Numbered from the stretch's first letter, positions 1 to 5,349 are shown. The stretch: 5,349 nucleotides of DNA from Caldilinea sp. (GCA_026389955.1 JAPLGY010000430.1:1-5349), one strand, 5' to 3'. A program made the numbers and translations. The notes: generated by a model from the sequence alone, not told the origin.

Positions 1-14
1 TGGTCACGGCAAGG

Positions 15-100
15 TGCCGAAAACCTGCTGCCAGTTCGTGCCGCCTTCCTTAGCGGACGCTTTGACCAGATGGGGGACGCTGCCAAAAACCTGCCCCCAG
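15..100. repeat. Imperfect 20-nt direct repeat pair, 66 bp apart
   Basis: TGCCGAAAACCTGCTGCCAG (15-34) and TGCCAAAAACCTGCCCCCAG (81-100) match at 17 of 20 positions. A shorter exact repeat, GGACGCT, lies between and beside them (55-61 and 75-81). Around the second copy, two overlapping inverted repeats can be drawn: TGGGGG 71-76 with CCCCCA 94-99, and ACGCTG 77-82 with CAGCGT 98-103. The 66-bp period is a multiple of three, so on the - strand both copies read in one frame as similar peptides (GQVFGSVP and QQVFGTLP). That could reflect an antisense coding remnant or coincidence. The function is unknown. Confidence 0.45.
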
Positions 101-121
101 CGTGAAGTAGACCCAACTATC

Positions 122-135
122 TGCAAACATTTGCA
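122..135. promoter_or_regulatory. LacI-family-like operator palindrome
   Basis: TGCAAACATTTGCA is a 14-bp inverted repeat with perfect 6-bp arms (TGCAAA/TTTGCA) and only the central CA breaking symmetry. LacI/GalR-family operators such as the PurR box and CcpA cre sites have the same layout, normally with CG at the centre. The site overlaps the candidate -35 box (131-136) of the sugar-transport operon, a position where a bound repressor would block RNA polymerase. The palindrome and overlap are seen directly; the regulator family is inferred and no regulator gene lies in the window. Confidence 0.5.
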
Positions 136-159
136 AGTGCATGTGATCTGTAAGATAAT
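131..159 (+). promoter_or_regulatory. Sigma-70-like promoter of the sugar ABC operon
   Basis: TTGCAA (131-136, 4 of 6 to TTGACA) and GATAAT (154-159, 5 of 6 to TATAAT) are separated by exactly 17 bp. Transcription would begin near 165-167, giving a leader of about 75 nt before the ATG at 242. This is the best-matching promoter I see upstream of the operon. An alternative -10, TAAGAT (151-156), leaves only a 14-bp spacer and is less likely. Confidence 0.5.
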
Positions 160-241
160 AGGCAGGAAGGTTCCCTCTGGGGAGAGAGAAGATGGCAGAT
201 TCGTTCCCGAAAATGGCCTGAACAAAAGAAAGGTTTCAACA

Positions 242-1576
242 ATGACAAAACGAACAGTGTTTATTCTGTGGACAGCGCTCTGTGTGCTGCTGCTGAGCGG
301 TTGTGTCGCCACCGAAGGGGGGCTGGTGCAGACCGTGGTGGTCACGGCGACGCCCACTGCCCTTCCGGAAGGCGCAAAGATCGTGCTGCGGGTCGGCACG
401 GGCGACAGCGGCGAAGGGCTTTCCCCCCACCTGCGCATTATCGAGCAGTTCGAAGCCGAAAACCCCGACATCCAGGTGCAGCTGGAGCCGGTCGGCAGCG
501 GAGATTACTACGCGCGCATTCTGACCCAGATCGCCGCCGGCGACCCGCCTGATCTGCTGCAGATCGGCGACGACGCCGTGCCGATGTTTGTCGACAAAGG
601 GGCTTTTCTGCCGCTGGATGATTTTATTGCCAGCGAGCAGTACCCGCTCGACACCAGCATCTACCTGCCCGGGGTGATGGAGCCGGGCCAGTGGAACGAT
701 GCCCAGTATCTGTTGCCCAAAGATTTCTCCCCGCTGGCGATCTACTACAACAAAAAGCTCTTCGACGCAGCAGGCGTCGCCTATCCGCAGGAGGGCTGGA
801 GCTGGGAAGATCTGCTGGCGACAGCCCAGCAGCTGACCCGCACCGGCGCAGACGGGACGGTCGAGCAGTGGGGGATCCAGCTGCCTGGCCCCTGGACCAC
901 CGGGTTTGAGTACTGGGTGGCAGCGGCCGGCGGCCAGCTGATCGACGCTGAGGGGACGACCTTTGTCGGCTATCTGGATTCTCCAGAGGTGCAGCGTGCG
1001 GTGCAGTTCTACGCCGATCTCTACCACAAACATGCGGTGGCGCCGCTGCCGGCAGACATGAACGCCTTTGGCGGGGGAAACAGCGAGTTTGACAACGGCA
1101 AGGCCGCCATGCGGCTGTTCGGGCGATGGCCGCAGGCAGGGATGTTGCAAAACCCCAACCTGGACCTGGGCGTGGCGCCGCTGCCGGCGGGCGCCGAGCG
1201 GGCCGGGGTGCTCTTTTGGGGCGGGTTCGGCATTTCCGCTTTGAGCGAGCAGCCAGAGGCTGCGTGGCGTTTCCTGCGCTACTATGTCGGCGCACAAGGG
1301 GCCGAAGTCTGGAAGGATTGGGCCCTGCCCAGCGTCGCCAGCGTCGCCGAGAGCTCGGGGCTGGCCGCCGACCCGATCGAAGGGGTCTGGCTGGCCGAAC
1401 TCAACCACCTGGCCGATCGCGCCTACGTCTTCACCCCCTTCTGGGGCCAGACGGCAGACCCGGCGCTGCGCCGCGTGCTGGAAAGCGTGATTCTCGACCC
1501 CACGGCTGATGTGGCGGCCCTGCTGGCCACCGCCGCCCAGGACGCGCAGGCCGCCCTCGACGAACTGCGCCCATAA
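242..1576 (+). CDS. Sugar ABC transporter substrate-binding lipoprotein (extracellular solute-binding protein family 1)
   Basis: This 444-residue protein is the ligand receptor of a CUT1-type carbohydrate importer. It captures a sugar outside the membrane and delivers it to the two permeases encoded next. The N-terminus is a lipoprotein signal peptide: MTKR, a hydrophobic core (about residues 6-18), then the lipobox LSGC with lipidated Cys21. A T/V/P-rich tether (about 28-42) follows, of a kind common in Chloroflexota binding proteins. The family 1 fold is recognisable from 'IIEQFEAENPDIQV' (66-79), 'IYYNKKLFDAAGV' (167-179) with the following 'GWSWEDLLATAQQLT' (185-199), and 'GKAAMRLFGRW' (286-296). 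Length is normal for the family. The start was chosen because AGAAAGG (227-233) sits 8 nt upstream of the ATG and the signal peptide begins there; the frame is open further upstream but encodes nothing signal-like. The substrate cannot be read from sequence; a mono- or oligosaccharide is likely, with glycerol-3-phosphate less so. Confidence 0.93.
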   Translation: MTKRTVFILWTALCVLLLSGCVATEGGLVQTVVVTATPTALPEGAKIVLRVGTGDSGEGLSPHLRIIEQFEAENPDIQVQLEPVGSGDYYARILTQIAAGDPPDLLQIGDDAVPMFVDKGAFLPLDDFIASEQYPLDTSIYLPGVMEPGQWNDAQYLLPKDFSPLAIYYNKKLFDAAGVAYPQEGWSWEDLLATAQQLTRTGADGTVEQWGIQLPGPWTTGFEYWVAAAGGQLIDAEGTTFVGYLDSPEVQRAVQFYADLYHKHAVAPLPADMNAFGGGNSEFDNGKAAMRLFGRWPQAGMLQNPNLDLGVAPLPAGAERAGVLFWGGFGISALSEQPEAAWRFLRYYVGAQGAEVWKDWALPSVASVAESSGLAADPIEGVWLAELNHLADRAYVFTPFWGQTADPALRRVLESVILDPTADVAALLATAAQDAQAALDELRP

Positions 1577-1584
1577 ACAACCTC

Positions 1585-1616
1585 GCTGGGAAGGGCTCCC
1601 ATGGGCCCTTCCCAGC
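1585..1616 (+). promoter_or_regulatory. Strong intergenic hairpin between binding-protein and permease genes
   Basis: GCTGGGAAGGGC (1585-1596) and GCCCTTCCCAGC (1605-1616) are perfect 12-bp complements around the 8-nt loop TCCCATGG. A U-G and a C-G pair inside could extend the stem to 14 bp. The hairpin starts 8 nt after the binding-protein stop codon. No T-run follows, so it is not a canonical intrinsic terminator. It is better explained as a 3' stabiliser or partial terminator that raises binding-protein mRNA relative to permease mRNA, a known arrangement in sugar ABC operons such as malE-malF. It also contains the GGGAAGGG ribosome-binding sequence in its 5' arm and the ATG at 1601 in its loop, so it could restrain permease translation. 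Confidence 0.7.
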
Positions 1617-2533
1617 TTGCTGTGACTATGCAGACCCCTTCTCCAGGCCGGGCCCGGCGTCGTGAGGCCGTGACCTTCTATCTGCTCATTTCCCCGTGGC
1701 TGGTCGGGCTGCTGACCTTTACCCTGCTCCCGATCGCGGTTTCGTTGGGCATCAGCTTCACCCGCTGGGACATGCTCTCCCCGCCCGAGCTGGTGGGCCT
1801 GCGCAACTACGCACGCATGCTCGACGACCGTCTCTTCTGGCAGTCGCTCAGCGTCACGGCGCGCTATACGTTGATGTACGTCCCCACCGAGCTGATTGGC
1901 GGCCTGCTGCTGGCGCTGCTGATGAACCAGGTCGACGCGCGCGGGATCCGGCTGCTGCGCACCCTCTACTACATGCCCTCCGTGCTCTCGGGGGTGGCGT
2001 TTGTGGTGGTGTGGATGTGGCTCTTCCACCCCGAGGCCGGTCTGATCAACGCCGGGCTGGCACTGGTCGGGGTTCAAGGGCCGCGCTGGCTGGTGGACCC
2101 GCACACAGCGCTGACTGCGCTCTGGATGATGAGCCTGTGGGGGCTGGGGCGGACCGCTGTCATCTATCTGGCTGGACTGCGCGGCATCCCGCGCGAGCTC
2201 TACGAAGCCGCTGCGATGGACGGTGCCGGCGCCTGGCGCAGCTTTGTCGGCCTGACCCTGCCGCTGCTGACCCCCACGATCTTCTTCAACCTCGTGCTGA
2301 GCATCATTGCCACCTTTCAGACCTTTACCAGCGCATTTGTGGCGACCAACGGCGGTCCGCTCGACGCCACCCTCTTTTTGGTGCTTTACCTCTACCGCAA
2401 AGCCTTTCAGGAATTCCAGATGGGCTACGCCTCGGCGCTGGCCTGGGTCCTTTTTGCGCTGGTCCTGGCCTTCACCTTGTTGGTCGTGCGGAGCGGCCGC
2501 TGGTGGGTCTACTACGAGGGGGAAAGCCCATGA
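1601..2533 (+). CDS. Sugar ABC transporter permease, MalF/UgpA type
   Basis: This is one of two inner-membrane subunits forming the channel of the sugar importer. From the ATG at 1601 it has 310 residues. About six hydrophobic segments are visible, near 24-48, 88-108, 121-142, 170-193, 217-242 and 278-297. The cytoplasmic EAA loop that docks on the ATPase is clear at 202-221 (EAAAMDGAGAWRSFVGLTLP), with the conserved E-A-A, D-G-A and L-P. 'FYLLISPWLVGLL' near the N-terminus is typical of the family. The start is uncertain. ATG 1601 has GGGAAGGG 5 nt upstream, but both lie inside a strong hairpin. GTG 1622 and ATG 1628, just past the hairpin, would give 303 or 301 residues with a family-like N-terminus but weaker ribosome-binding sites. 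The stop codon overlaps the next permease start by ATGA, indicating translational coupling. Confidence 0.92.
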   Translation: MGPSQLAVTMQTPSPGRARRREAVTFYLLISPWLVGLLTFTLLPIAVSLGISFTRWDMLSPPELVGLRNYARMLDDRLFWQSLSVTARYTLMYVPTELIGGLLLALLMNQVDARGIRLLRTLYYMPSVLSGVAFVVVWMWLFHPEAGLINAGLALVGVQGPRWLVDPHTALTALWMMSLWGLGRTAVIYLAGLRGIPRELYEAAAMDGAGAWRSFVGLTLPLLTPTIFFNLVLSIIATFQTFTSAFVATNGGPLDATLFLVLYLYRKAFQEFQMGYASALAWVLFALVLAFTLLVVRSGRWWVYYEGESP

Positions 2534-3360
2534 GGTCGTCTGCCCGTCTGCGCCGTTGGCTCCTGCTGGCCCTGCTCTGGGGCGTGGCGCTGCTTTTTTT
2601 GATCCCTTTGCTTTGGATGCTCTCTTCTTCGCTCAAGCCAACCTGGCAGATCTTCGAGATGCCCCCCCGCTGGCTGCCCGACCCGCCACGCTGGGAGAAC
2701 TATCGCGAGGCGCTGACCACGCTGCCCTTCGGGCTCTACCTGCGCAACACCACCGTGATCACGCTGCTCACGATTGTCGGCCACCTGCTTTCGTGCACCC
2801 TCGTCGCCTATGCCTTTGCCCGGCTGAGGGCCCCTGGCCGCGATACACTCTTTGTCGTCATGCTGGCAACCCTCATGCTCCCCTATCCGGTCACCATGAC
2901 CCCGCTCTATGTCATTTTTCATCGGCTGGGCTGGATCAACACCTTCCTGCCGCTGACCGTGCCTGCCTTCCTGGGTAGCCCTTTCTACATTTTTCTGCTG
3001 CGCCAGTTTTTTTTGACAATCCCGCGCGATTTTGAAGACGCCGCACGCATCGACGGCGCCAACATCGTGCAGATCTTGGCCTGGGTCATCGTGCCGATGG
3101 TCGCCCCAGCGCTGGCAACCGTCACCCTCTTCACCTTTCAGGCCAGCTGGAACGACTTCCTGGCCCCGCTCATCTATCTGCAGCGCCCCGATCTCTACAC
3201 GGTGACGCTGGGACTCCAGTTTTTTCGCTCGACCTACACCACCAACTGGGCCTATTTGATGGCCGCCTCGCTGGCGACCATGCTGCCGGTGATCGCCGTC
3301 TTTTTTGCCGCCCAGCGCTATTTTCTTGCCGGCATCTCGCTGGCCGGGATCAAAGGCTGA
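2530..3360 (+). CDS. Sugar ABC transporter permease, MalG/UgpE type
   Basis: This is the second membrane subunit of the importer, 276 residues long. About six membrane segments are visible near 10-32, 74-96, 107-130, 139-161, 182-204 and 241-262. The EAA loop is at about 169-188, with EDAARIDGA as its core, slightly diverged at the first position as is common in MalG-type subunits. 'LMLPYPVTMTPLYVIF' and the C-terminal 'QRYFLAGISLAGIKG' also match the subfamily, whose members usually end in a short G-rich tail. The start is fixed by the ATGA overlap with the preceding permease and by GAGGGGGA (2516-2523) 6 nt upstream. The same frame is open back to 1696, but that part is only a shadow of the first permease. 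No ATP-binding subunit follows; the next gene is on the opposite strand. Confidence 0.93.
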   Translation: MRSSARLRRWLLLALLWGVALLFLIPLLWMLSSSLKPTWQIFEMPPRWLPDPPRWENYREALTTLPFGLYLRNTTVITLLTIVGHLLSCTLVAYAFARLRAPGRDTLFVVMLATLMLPYPVTMTPLYVIFHRLGWINTFLPLTVPAFLGSPFYIFLLRQFFLTIPRDFEDAARIDGANIVQILAWVIVPMVAPALATVTLFTFQASWNDFLAPLIYLQRPDLYTVTLGLQFFRSTYTTNWAYLMAASLATMLPVIAVFFAAQRYFLAGISLAGIKG

Positions 3361-3372
3361 ACCGCAGGCCGC

Positions 3373-3837
3373 TCACTCGTCTGCCAGCACGGCCAGCGCC
3401 GCCCGCACGCTCTCTTCGGGTTTGACCTTGACCTGGGCATCCAGCACCCGCCCCTCTTCGTCGATCACAAAATGGCTGCGTTCGATCCCCATAAAACGCT
3501 TCCCATACATGCTTTTTTCCACCCACACGCCGTAGGCTTCGGCGAGCGCATGGGTCTCGTCGACCAGCAGGGTGAAGGGCAGGTTGAACTGGGTCTTGAA
3601 TTTTTGGTGCGAGCGGGCGTTGTCCGGGCTGACGCCCAACACGACCGCGTTGCGTTCTGTGAGGGTCGGGTAGTTGTCACGAAAGCCGCAGGCCTGGGTT
3701 GTGCAGCCCGGCGTGTCGTCCTTCGGATAAAAATAGAGCACCACCAGCCGGCCCCGGTAGTCGCTCAGACGCACCGTCTCCCCACTCTCGGTCTCTGCAC
3801 TGAATTCGGGGGCCAGGTCCCCCACTGCGATTGCCAT
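3373..3837 (-). CDS. bcp: Thioredoxin-dependent peroxiredoxin, Bcp/PrxQ type
   Basis: This 154-residue cytoplasmic thiol peroxidase should reduce hydrogen peroxide and organic hydroperoxides with electrons from thioredoxin. The AhpC/TSA-type fold is seen in 'GDLAPEFSAETESGE' (6-20), 'LVVLYFYPKDDTPGCTTQAC' (31-50) and 'YGKRFMGIERSHFVID' (111-126). Peroxidatic Cys45 sits in the T-P-G-C-T motif, with Thr42 and Arg120 at the conserved active-site positions. Cys50, five residues later, is the resolving Cys of the intramolecular-disulfide subclass. Length is normal. The start at 3837 was chosen over one 13 codons upstream because the family begins at MAIAVGDLAPEF-like sequence and GGAG lies 8 nt before this ATG; the upstream extension looks unrelated. 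The gene converges on the permease operon and diverges from the protease gene. Confidence 0.95.
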   Translation of the reverse strand: MAIAVGDLAPEFSAETESGETVRLSDYRGRLVVLYFYPKDDTPGCTTQACGFRDNYPTLTERNAVVLGVSPDNARSHQKFKTQFNLPFTLLVDETHALAEAYGVWVEKSMYGKRFMGIERSHFVIDEEGRVLDAQVKVKPEESVRAALAVLADE

Positions 3838-3944
3838 CGTTTTTTCTCCGATCTGTGCTATGCTGTAACATGTCATCCTATTATGTGTGAAGAACCGACC
3901 GCTGGGTCAGCAACATGGCTCTCAATTGACGGGCAGGTGAAAAG
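3838..3944. promoter_or_regulatory. Divergent promoter region between peroxiredoxin and protease genes
   Basis: These 107 bp must serve both divergent genes. An AT-rich core at 3879-3885 reads TATTAT on the + strand (3879-3884) and CATAAT on the - strand (3880-3885), each 5 of 6 to the -10 consensus. No good -35 is seen at the right distance on either strand, so these are weak candidates. ACATGT (3868-3873) and GACC/GGTC (3897-3908) are short inverted repeats of doubtful meaning. Ribosome-binding sites are clear: GGAG for the peroxiredoxin on the - strand and AGGTGA (3935-3940) for the protease on the + strand. Confidence 0.4.
3915..3929 (+). other. Four-codon upstream ORF (M-A-L-N-stop) duplicating the protease start
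   Basis: ATGGCTCTCAA occurs at 3915-3925 and again at 3945-3955, the true start of the protease. The two copies are 30 bp apart and in the same frame, but the first is closed by TGA at 3927-3929 after M-A-L-N. No good ribosome-binding site precedes the first copy, whereas AGGTGA precedes the second. It may be a small duplication of the gene start that decayed, or a minimal leader ORF; the sequence does not decide. That it is translated is not shown. Confidence 0.35.
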
Positions 3945-5349
3945 ATGGCTCTCAAACAGTGGTGGAAGGGTTTGCTGGCTGCCGGGCTGGCTGCCGGGCT
4001 GGGCTGGACTGTTCCATCTGCGCTGGCACAGCAGAGCAGGATCAGCCAGCCGCTGCAGCACGAGCTGGAGGGGGCTGCCACCCCGGTTTCGTTTCTGGTG
4101 ATCCTGGCGGACCAGCTGGTGCTGCCGGCGGGCAGCGGCGACAGTCTGGCCCGGCGCCAGGCGTTGTACCGTGCCCTGACCGCACATGCCCGGCGCACCC
4201 AGGCGGGGCTGCACGCCTGGCTGGAGCAGCAGGGTGTGCCCTACAGGCCGCACTACCTGGTCAACATGGTGGAGGTCGAAGGGGACCTTGCGCTGGCGAA
4301 CGCCCTGGCTGCCCGGCCCGAGGTCGCCCGGCTGGCGCGCAACCCGGCGGTGCGGGGAGCAGCCAGACAGCCGCGCTGGCTGCAGCGCAGCGAACTGACT
4401 CCGCACTCTGGCACGGCGACTTTGCCCTGGGGGCTGACCGCCACGCACGCCGACGCAGTCTGGGAACTGGGCGCACGCGGGCAAGGCATTGTCGTCGCCG
4501 GCCAGGACACCGGTGTGGCCTGGGAACACCCGGCGCTCCAGCTGGGCTACCGGGGGTGGAACACCGCCACCCTGACGGCCACCCACGCCTACAACTGGTT
4601 GGATGCCTGGGGCCGCGACCCCCTCCGCGACGACGAATGCCCCTCTGACCCCCAGATCCCCTGCGACGACAACGGCCACGGGACCCACACCCTGGCCACA
4701 GTGGCCGGCGATGCCACGTCGATGGGGGACACCGTGCTCGGCATGGCACCCGCCGCCAGGTGGATCGCCTGCCGCAACATGCGCGATGGGGTCGGCACCC
4801 CCGCCAGCTACACAACCTGTTTTGAATTTTTTCTGGCCCCGTATCCCCAGGGGGGCGACCCGCTGGTCGATGGGCGCCCGGAGCTGGCCCCGCATGTCAT
4901 CAACAATTCTTGGGGCTGCCCGCCCAGCGAAGGGTGCGACCTCGACAGCCTGCGCCAGGTGGTCGAGACGACGCGAGCGGCCGGTATCTTCGTGGTGGCC
5001 TCGGCGGGCAATGCAGGCCCTGGCTGTTCCTCCATCGACACGCCGATCGGGATGCACGACGCAGTGACCAGCGTGGGTGCCTACGACAGCGACGGGCAAA
5101 TCGCAGGGTTCAGCAGCCGGGGCCCGGTGACCGCCGACGGCAGCGGGCGGCTCAAACCCGACCTCAGCGCGCCAGGGGTCGGGGTGCGCTCGGCGGCCAT
5201 GCAAAACAGCCAGCCGTCGGTCGATGTCTACCTCAGCGGCACCAGCATGGCCGCGCCCCATGTGGCGGGTGCGGTGGCGCTGTTGTGGTCGTGGAATCCC
5301 CAGCTGATCGGCCAGGTCGAGGCGACCGAACGGCTGCTGCTCTCCAGCG
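3945..5349 (+). CDS. Secreted subtilisin-like serine protease (S8 family, bacillopeptidase F type), 3' truncated by window end
   Basis: This is an exported endopeptidase, of which 468 residues are visible before the window ends. A Sec signal peptide (K4, K8, hydrophobic 9-23) ends at ALA28, with QQ following. Residues about 46-138 look like an I9-type propeptide that folds and inhibits the protease. The S8 domain follows, with catalytic Asp188 (GQDTG), His245 (NGHGTH), oxyanion-hole Asn356 (SAGN) and Ser434 (GTSMAAPH) all intact. 'HPALQLGYRGWN', 'FFLAP' and 'APHVINNSWG' resemble bacillopeptidase F enzymes. Seven Cys (232, 240, 276, 292, 325, 331, 361) lie in closely spaced pairs plus one, suggesting disulfides outside the cell. 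The start is supported by AGGTGA 4 nt upstream. Domains after the catalytic region, such as repeats or an anchor, cannot be seen. It is probably a nutritional or wall-associated protease; the substrate is unknown. Confidence 0.93.
   Translation, partial: MALKQWWKGLLAAGLAAGLGWTVPSALAQQSRISQPLQHELEGAATPVSFLVILADQLVLPAGSGDSLARRQALYRALTAHARRTQAGLHAWLEQQGVPYRPHYLVNMVEVEGDLALANALAARPEVARLARNPAVRGAARQPRWLQRSELTPHSGTATLPWGLTATHADAVWELGARGQGIVVAGQDTGVAWEHPALQLGYRGWNTATLTATHAYNWLDAWGRDPLRDDECPSDPQIPCDDNGHGTHTLATVAGDATSMGDTVLGMAPAARWIACRNMRDGVGTPASYTTCFEFFLAPYPQGGDPLVDGRPELAPHVINNSWGCPPSEGCDLDSLRQVVETTRAAGIFVVASAGNAGPGCSSIDTPIGMHDAVTSVGAYDSDGQIAGFSSRGPVTADGSGRLKPDLSAPGVGVRSAAMQNSQPSVDVYLSGTSMAAPHVAGAVALLWSWNPQLIGQVEATERLLLSS
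3975..4002 (+). repeat. Perfect 12-bp tandem duplication inside the protease signal peptide
   Basis: CTGGCTGCCGGG is repeated exactly at 3975-3986 and 3987-3998, followed by the partial copy CTGG (3999-4002). Each unit is four codons, Leu-Ala-Ala-Gly, and together they form most of the hydrophobic core of the signal peptide (residues 11-18). Because the unit is a multiple of three, a gain or loss changes the core length without shifting frame. Confidence 0.8.

Larger units (their letters stand above)
1..241. other. Upstream non-coding region with repeat, operator-like palindrome and promoter
   Basis: I see no convincing gene here. The + frame of the first gene stays open back to position 14, but the peptide upstream of 242 has no family features, and the lipoprotein signal peptide plus ribosome-binding site place the true start at 242. 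A - strand frame also runs through the region, largely antisense to the first gene, and has no recognisable domain. The stretch holds an imperfect 20-nt direct repeat (15-34 and 81-100), short G/C inverted repeats around 71-103, a LacI-type palindrome (122-135), a sigma-70-like promoter (131-159) and a leader of about 75 nt. The first 100 bases could be the tail of an upstream transcription unit or a dispersed repeat; the window does not show which. Confidence 0.6.

Noticed and set aside
141..156. CRP-like site suggested by TGTGATCT
   Set aside because: Only one half-site is present; the matching TCACA half is missing at the expected distance.
14..241. N-terminal extension of the binding protein to position 14
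   Set aside because: It would put the lipoprotein signal peptide in the middle of the protein and would include the promoter and operator; no family similarity is seen there.
236..2104. 622-codon open frame on the - strand
   Set aside because: It lies antisense to the binding-protein and permease genes; the translation is rich in R, Q, H, G and P with no domain, as expected for an open antisense frame in GC-rich DNA.
1696..2529. N-terminal extension of the second permease by about 278 residues
   Set aside because: The frame is open but overlaps the first permease in another frame and encodes R/A/P/H-rich sequence; the ATGA overlap and ribosome-binding site fix the start at 2530.
3838..3876. 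13-residue N-terminal extension of the peroxiredoxin
   Set aside because: Family members begin near the ATG at 3837, which has its own GGAG ribosome-binding site; the extension shows no conserved features.
3472..4101. 209-codon + strand open frame across the peroxiredoxin
   Set aside because: It is antisense to a peroxiredoxin with intact active-site Cys residues and runs out of frame into the protease gene; no domain is visible.
3873..5261. 462-codon open frame on the - strand
   Set aside because: It lies opposite the protease gene, whose catalytic motifs are all intact on the + strand; the antisense translation has low-complexity G/R/H/P composition and no recognisable domain.

Overview
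The window looks like a piece of a GC-rich bacterial chromosome, most likely Chloroflexota (Anaerolineae/Caldilineae-like). This placement is an inference. It rests on the high G+C of the coding regions and on a lipoprotein substrate-binding protein whose mature N-terminus carries the T/V-rich 'VQTVVVTATPT' linker often seen in solute-binding proteins of that phylum. A bacillopeptidase F-type secreted protease and a sugar transporter lacking its own ATPase also fit. No rRNA, tRNA, CRISPR array, insertion sequence or phage gene was found.

Layout. Positions 1-241 hold no convincing gene. They contain an imperfect direct repeat (15-34 and 81-100), a near-perfect 14-bp palindrome resembling a LacI-family operator (122-135) overlapping the -35 of a good promoter candidate (131-159), and the leader of the first gene. 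Positions 242-3360 form a three-gene operon on the + strand: a lipoprotein sugar-binding protein, a MalF-like permease and a MalG-like permease. The permeases overlap by ATGA. A strong 12-bp hairpin (1585-1616) separates the binding-protein gene from the permeases. A Bcp-type peroxiredoxin (3373-3837, - strand) converges on the operon with only 12 bp between stop codons. A 107-bp divergent region (3838-3944) separates it from a secreted subtilisin-like protease (3945 to the window end, + strand) that is cut off after its catalytic Ser motif.

How the genes work together. The first three genes make a CUT1-type carbohydrate importer: a lipid-anchored receptor feeding a two-permease channel, presumably powered by an ATPase encoded elsewhere. 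The promoter-proximal palindrome suggests control by a sugar-responsive LacI-family repressor. The hairpin would allow more binding protein than permease. The peroxiredoxin (thiol peroxidase) and the exported protease appear to be independent genes.

I found no strong sign of an undescribed system. The best leads are regulatory: the operator palindrome, the hairpin that buries the permease Shine-Dalgarno and first ATG, and a duplicated start region that creates a four-codon upstream ORF before the protease.
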